A stretch of DNA of 9,014 nucleotides, taken from UBA5026 sp949065595 (GTDB taxonomy: Bacteria > Bacillota_I > Bacilli_A > RF39 > UBA660). Location of the stretch: positions 1-9,014 of the forward strand of contig CARSXK010000032.1 of assembly GCA_949065595.1 (NCBI GenBank), read 5' to 3'. The notes under the pieces were generated by a model. The model did no database searches. It was not told where the DNA came from and saw only the letters and a program-made list of their open reading frames with translations. This document shows positions 6,809-9,014 of this stretch, one piece after another (within the stretch, counting starts at the first letter, position 1; every line of letters begins with the position of its first letter). The translations under genes and the position numbers were made by a program.

Positions 6809-7135
6809 ATGACGATTCAAATTAATCATCAAACTTTTATGATAAAAATTTGTAAAACGTTTATTTCTAGATGTATAGGAATGATGGGTAAAAAAAAGAC
6901 AAGTTCTACTGGTCTTTACTTCCCAAAATGTAATAGTTTACACACTTTTTTTATGAAACAAAACATTGACATCATTATGGTAAACAAAAAGGCACAAATT
7001 GTTGCTTTTTATCAAAATGTCAAACCATGGCATATCGTTTATTGTAAAAAAGCAGTTGCTTGCTATGAATTTTCTACTGGTATTTTAACTACCATAATGG
7101 TAGGAGATACCGTTTTATTACACACCGAATTATAA
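6809..7135 (+). CDS. DUF192 family protein
   Basis: A 108-residue protein with the landmarks of DUF192 (a small beta-rich family of unknown function). These are RCIGMMGK (21-28, the usual 'R..GLM.R' turn), HTFFMKQNIDIIMVNKK (45-61, the usual 'F.MK....pLD..F'), NVKPWH (70-75), YEFSTGI (86-92, the usual 'LEL.aG') and VGDTVLL (98-104). Many DUF192 proteins carry an N-terminal signal sequence; this one has none. The frame is open from 6779, but I choose the ATG at 6809 because GGTGAT lies at the correct distance and the earlier ATG falls in the promoter. It is divergent from flp with an overlapping promoter, and its stop codon overlaps that of the convergent gene. Location suggests, but does not prove, a link to the pilus. 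Confidence 0.82.
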   Translation: MTIQINHQTFMIKICKTFISRCIGMMGKKKTSSTGLYFPKCNSLHTFFMKQNIDIIMVNKKAQIVAFYQNVKPWHIVYCKKAVACYEFSTGILTTIMVGDTVLLHTEL

Positions 7136-7672
7136 AGATTTTGCTATCGTCATTTTAAGTGGCATATCAGAATCATAAGTGGGTTCTTTTTGGATATAAT
7201 TCAGAAAATACTCTCTTGCTTGTTCATTTGGAAGCTGTCTCACCCACTGCCAAAGTTGACGCATTTGCTGAGTCCGCTCCTCATCAGTAACATGCTTAAT
7301 CCCCTCTTTGGAAATCTCTGCATGATTACATAATTTCAACAAAACCAAATCTAAAAAAGAAGGGTTTGATAGTTCCAAATGCAATAAATCATTTGGTTTT
7401 TTCATTTGTAATCCATATTCACAAACATATGGTATTGGAGCAACAGAAGGAATCAAAAACTCGAGAAATGCGGTATTCAGATACTGGGTTCGTTTGATTT
7501 GTATCTCACTAAAAAAAGGCATATTCCATATATCTGGGTCAATCGGAAAAGAAAGAAGAATTCGCTGTAACTGAAATTTTTTTAAAATCCATTGTGGATA
7601 AGAACGAATGATACGATGCCACTCTATTCCACATTCATTATAAAAATATTGTTCTTTTTTATATTCCAACAA
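7130..7672 (-). CDS. Unrecognised protein, possibly truncated at its N terminus
   Basis: A 180-residue open frame that I cannot assign to a family. It is rich in aromatic residues (WHRIIRSYPQWILKKF, WNMPFFSE), has no signal peptide or membrane segment, and ends in a mostly helical region (RQLWQWVRQLPNEQAREYFLNYIQ). The only start candidates near the 5' end are TTG codons at about 7672 with no ribosome binding site. No in-frame ATG occurs until residue ~51, and an in-frame TAA lies upstream at 7730-7732. The lack of an initiation site, next to the AT-rich presumed insertion, suggests that the true N terminus was lost or that TTG is used weakly. The stop codon overlaps that of the convergent DUF192 gene (7130-7135). 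Confidence 0.55.
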   Translation of the reverse strand: MLEYKKEQYFYNECGIEWHRIIRSYPQWILKKFQLQRILLSFPIDPDIWNMPFFSEIQIKRTQYLNTAFLEFLIPSVAPIPYVCEYGLQMKKPNDLLHLELSNPSFLDLVLLKLCNHAEISKEGIKHVTDEERTQQMRQLWQWVRQLPNEQAREYFLNYIQKEPTYDSDMPLKMTIAKSL

Positions 7673-7772
7673 AAAATATTTGGGAAAATCAGTTACATTT
7701 TTTATTATAAAAATTTTAATTATTGCGTATTAGGTCCTTATTTATAAGTATAAATATAAAAACTTAAATATA

Positions 7773-7795
7773 TTTTACTACTAATTTACTACTTT
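7773..7795 (+). repeat. 23-bp direct repeat, copy 1 (integrase arm-site-like)
   Basis: Identical over 23 bp to 8362-8384, same orientation. It contains TTACTAC twice (7775-7781 and 7786-7792), starts 11 bp apart, i.e. on one face of the helix. Read on the minus strand it includes AAGTAGTAAAT, which as I recall is the DR2 arm-type site bound by the N-terminal domain of Tn916 integrase. Confidence 0.7.
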
Positions 7796-7836
7796 ATAGT
7801 GGTATTCAATGCCTTTTCTTAATTAATTAAATAAGT

Positions 7837-7842
7837 TATAAT
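7837..7842 (+). promoter_or_regulatory. Candidate -10 box of the DUF4406 gene
   Basis: A perfect TATAAT lies 7 nt before the first ATG of the DUF4406 frame, so transcription from it would begin at about that ATG. The matching -35 position (7814-7819, TTTTCT) is poor, and AT-rich sequence makes a chance match likely. Confidence 0.35.
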
Positions 7843-7848
7843 AATTAT

Positions 7849-8166
7849 ATGAAAGAATGTGATTATTTGAAAAATGTAATGATTAGTCAGCCAATGAATG
7901 GTAAATCATATGAAGAAATTATTGAAGAAAGACAAAATATTATCGAAATGTTAAAAAAACAAGGATATAATGTTATGGATACAGTTATAGAAAATACAGG
8001 TGATAAATTAGAAGATATTCATTATTTATTAGCCTCATTAGAATTTCTAATAAATGCAGATTATATATATTTTATGCAGGGTTGGGAAAAATCTAGGGGT
8101 TGTAAAATAGAACACCTTGTTGCTGTTGAATACGGAAAAAAAATAATGTATGAAAATAAAATATAA
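7849..8166 (+). CDS. DUF4406 family protein (nucleoside 2-deoxyribosyltransferase-like fold)
   Basis: A 105-residue protein with the landmarks of DUF4406, a small Rossmann-like family related to nucleoside 2-deoxyribosyltransferases and common in Bacillota phages and integrative elements. They are VMISQPMNGKS (10-20), YEEIIEERQNIIEMLKKQGYNVMDT (21-45) and FMQGWEKSRGCKIEHLVAVEYGKKI (75-99). Enzyme activity is not established for the family. The start is uncertain. The first ATG (7849) has no ribosome binding site and could head a leaderless transcript. A TTG at 7867 follows AAAGAATGTGAT, which resembles a Shine-Dalgarno, and would give the usual short N terminus before the VMISQPM strand. The gene stands alone between two copies of an integrase-site-like repeat and is more AT-rich than the Tad genes, fitting accessory cargo. 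Confidence 0.85.
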   Translation: MKECDYLKNVMISQPMNGKSYEEIIEERQNIIEMLKKQGYNVMDTVIENTGDKLEDIHYLLASLEFLINADYIYFMQGWEKSRGCKIEHLVAVEYGKKIMYENKI

Positions 8167-8223
8167 AGGATAACACTTTTCTTAAAGGTGATTAAAAATA
8201 TATTTGCTACATGCTTCATGCTG

Positions 8224-8254
8224 CATAATAAGGGTAATACTAGTCCTTATTATG
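8224..8254. repeat. Inverted repeat A (10-bp perfect stem)
   Basis: CATAATAAGG (8224-8233) and CCTTATTATG (8245-8254) form a perfect 10-bp stem around an 11-nt loop containing ACTAGT. No T run follows on the plus strand, so it is not a standard terminator. Its 3' arm can alternatively pair within hairpin B. Confidence 0.75.
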
Positions 8255-8294
8255 GCGAAAACTTTAGTTGCTCCGCAACTAGTCTCGCCTATAA
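8250..8294. repeat. Inverted repeat B (long bulged hairpin)
   Basis: The arms read TTAT-GGCGA-aa-ACT-tt-AGTTGC and GCAACT-AGT-c-TCGCC-t-ATAA around a TCC loop. They make 18 base pairs interrupted by small bulges on both strands. The core AGTTGC/GCAACT (8266-8271, 8275-8280) is perfect. The lower part uses bases 8250-8254 that also belong to the 3' arm of hairpin A, so the complete A and B folds cannot coexist. Confidence 0.75.
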
Positions 8295-8298
8295 AACT

Positions 8299-8333
8299 AT
8301 ACTTCGATACTGTGCAATACCAAAGTATTTTTT
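8299..8333 (+). terminator. Weak terminator-like hairpin after the DUF4406 gene
   Basis: ATACTT (8299-8304) can pair with AAGTAT (8323-8328), followed by five more T residues. Alternatively GATACT (8306-8311) pairs with AGTATT. The stem is only 6 bp with a large loop, so termination here is uncertain. Confidence 0.3.
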
Positions 8334-8361
8334 AAGCATTTAAATTAATCTTTTTAAAAAT

Positions 8362-8384
8362 TTTTACTACTAATTTACTACTTT
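8362..8384 (+). repeat. 23-bp direct repeat, copy 2 (integrase arm-site-like)
   Basis: Second identical copy of the repeat at 7773-7795, same orientation, starting 589 bp downstream. It contains the same paired TTACTAC motifs at 11-bp spacing. The two copies bracket the DUF4406 gene and the hairpins. Confidence 0.7.
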
Positions 8385-8520
8385 TGAAAGTGAAACTATA
8401 AGAATTTATAACAATTTATAAAAATATCCTCGAAAAACAAAAATGCTGTAAACACTTAAAAATAAAGGTTATAACGACATTTAAGAACTTATAAGAGAAC
8501 AATCAAAAATTACTATATTT

Positions 8521-8880
8521 TTATAGACAAAAGTCTTTATCTTGCTCCATAAAATCTGTACTTATATTTATTTTTGTTTTGGAAAGACGATTTTTTGGAA
8601 GTAGTTCATAATAATATGCAGAGGGAGAAATACAACACTCCTGTTCTATTGGTTTAAATAATGTTTCTTGATAAACAATTACATTTTCGTTTACCTCAAT
8701 ATGGCTACAACAATATTGTTCCACACAATCAAAAACCGCCTCTTGTATTCCATCTGTTTCTTCCAATATTTTTTCATATACTTGATCGATCAAATCAAAA
8801 GCAGGATGCTGATAGAAATTTTTTTCGAGACCCTTTTGTTTCAAATACATTTCAATCATACGCTTTACAACTTGTTCCAT
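8521..8880 (-). CDS. Unrecognised cysteine-rich small protein
   Basis: A complete 119-residue protein that I do not recognise. It has no signal peptide or membrane segment and is acidic and probably cytoplasmic, with a helical first half (about 1-60). Six cysteines are unevenly placed: Cys52, Cys57-Cys58, Cys82-Cys83 and Cys118. The two CC pairs and the CxxxxCC group could bind a metal or be redox active, but no known motif is matched. Translation begins at ATG 8880, preceded by TTAGGTG at a suitable distance, and a good promoter lies 28-55 bp upstream. It is transcribed alone as far as visible. The opposite strand contains overlapping open frames at 8661-8892 without ribosome binding sites, which I regard as shadows. 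Confidence 0.7.
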   Translation of the reverse strand: MEQVVKRMIEMYLKQKGLEKNFYQHPAFDLIDQVYEKILEETDGIQEAVFDCVEQYCCSHIEVNENVIVYQETLFKPIEQECCISPSAYYYELLPKNRLSKTKINISTDFMEQDKDFCL

Positions 8881-8907
8881 AATAACACCTAATTCTTTTT
8901 ATCTGTT

Positions 8908-8935
8908 ATTATAACACGTTCTATTTCAATGTAAA
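8908..8935 (-). promoter_or_regulatory. Promoter of the cysteine-rich small protein gene
   Basis: TTTACA (8935-8930, five of six matches to TTGACA) and TATAAT (8913-8908) are separated by 16 nt on the minus strand. Transcription would start near 8901, giving a leader of ~20 nt with TTAGGTG before the ATG. Confidence 0.7.
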
Positions 8936-8936
8936 G

Positions 8937-8958
8937 AAAAAACGTTGGAAACGTTTTT
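8937..8958 (-). terminator. Palindrome with T run: terminator of an upstream minus-strand gene or regulatory site
   Basis: AAAAACGTT and AACGTTTTT form a 9-bp stem with a 3-nt loop. On the minus strand the stem ends in TTTTTTCTTT, fitting an intrinsic terminator for a gene lying beyond the window edge. The centre (GGAAACGTTTTTCC) also looks loosely like a catabolite-responsive element, one or two bases off the consensus, and it sits just upstream of the -35 box at 8930-8935. Confidence 0.45.
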
Positions 8959-8960
8959 CC

Positions 8961-8990
8961 AGAGTGTTGACAAAGGTCAATGCTCTTTTC
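8961..8990 (+). terminator. 11-bp hairpin followed by a T-rich tract on the plus strand
   Basis: AGAGTGTTGAC (8961-8971) pairs with GTCAATGCTCT (8976-8986) through 11 bp including two wobble pairs, loop AAAG, followed by TTTC and more T. It has the form of a plus-strand terminator, but no plus-strand gene precedes it here. It could therefore be an operator or an attenuator in the leader of something at the window edge. Confidence 0.4.
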
Positions 8991-9008
8991 TTTTAAAAAA
9001 AATCGTTG

Positions 9009-9014
9009 TATAAT
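9009..9014 (+). promoter_or_regulatory. Possible -10 box at the window end
   Basis: The window ends in TTGTATAAT on the plus strand, with a perfect TATAAT at 9009-9014. The -35 position about 17 nt upstream is only T-rich, so this is weak; a plus-strand gene beyond the edge would support it. Confidence 0.25.

Larger units (their letters stand above)
8167..8520. other. Gene-free AT-rich interval with hairpins and an integrase-like repeat
   Basis: No reading frame of useful length with a start site is visible on either strand. The interval holds a compound hairpin (8224-8294), a weak hairpin with a T run (8299-8333), the second 23-bp repeat (8362-8384) and then ~135 bp of AT-rich sequence without recognisable features. 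It looks like the non-coding end of a mobile element or its decayed remnant. Confidence 0.6.

Noticed and set aside
8250..8294. Integron attC site making DUF4406 a gene cassette
   Set aside because: The bulged hairpin resembles attC only in shape; I do not find the RYYYAAC/GTTRRRY boxes in the right places, and there is no integron integrase.
7773..8384. CRISPR array
   Set aside because: There are only two repeat copies, 589 bp apart with a gene between them, and no cas genes.
8661..8892. Two overlapping plus-strand frames of 73-74 codons
   Set aside because: They are antisense to the 119-residue gene, which has a ribosome binding site and promoter, while these have neither.

Overview
The window comes from a low-G+C, AT-rich Gram-positive bacterium. 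It has strong AGGAGG-type ribosome binding sites, TTGACA/TATAAT promoters and a MurC closely resembling Bacillota enzymes. The overall look (AT-rich Firmicute with a minimal Tad locus) fits Erysipelotrichales/Coprobacillaceae-like gut bacteria, but the genus is a guess.

Positions 54-6710 (minus strand) hold a compact Tad (Flp, type IVc) pilus locus, read from high to low coordinates: flp pilin, a TadE-like pseudopilin, a second TadE/TadG-like protein, the CpaE/TadZ ATPase, the TadA/CpaF motor ATPase, a TadB with an unusual N-terminal Ig-like extension, TadC, and then murC, an essential peptidoglycan-precursor ligase. The genes from tadE to murC are separated by at most about 22 bp or overlap, and the murC ribosome binding site contains the tadC stop codon. 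The pilin gene looks like a separate unit: it has its own promoter and is followed by a terminator-like hairpin, after which a second good promoter starts the assembly/murC operon. No prepilin peptidase, TadD or CpaB-type gene is visible. A peptidase must be encoded elsewhere if the pilin is processed.

A DUF192-family gene (6809-7135, plus strand) diverges from flp. The two promoters share an overlapping -35 element, suggesting linked control. An unrecognised gene (7130-7672, minus) converges on DUF192 with overlapping stop codons. It has no good start site, and its 5' side runs into an AT-rich patch.

Positions about 7680-8520 look like an accessory insertion or its scar. A small phage-type DUF4406 gene lies between two identical 23-bp direct repeats. 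Each repeat carries two copies of TTACTAC one helical turn apart, resembling the arm-type (DR2) integrase sites of Tn916-like elements. A compound, bulged hairpin with two mutually exclusive folds lies between the gene and the right-hand repeat. No integrase is present.

Positions 8521-8880 (minus) hold an unrecognised cysteine-rich 119-residue protein with its own promoter, preceded by two adjacent palindromes near the window end.

The main points of interest are the Ig-TadB fusion, murC embedded in a pilus operon, the insulated pilin/DUF192 control region, and the possible miniature integrative element around DUF4406.
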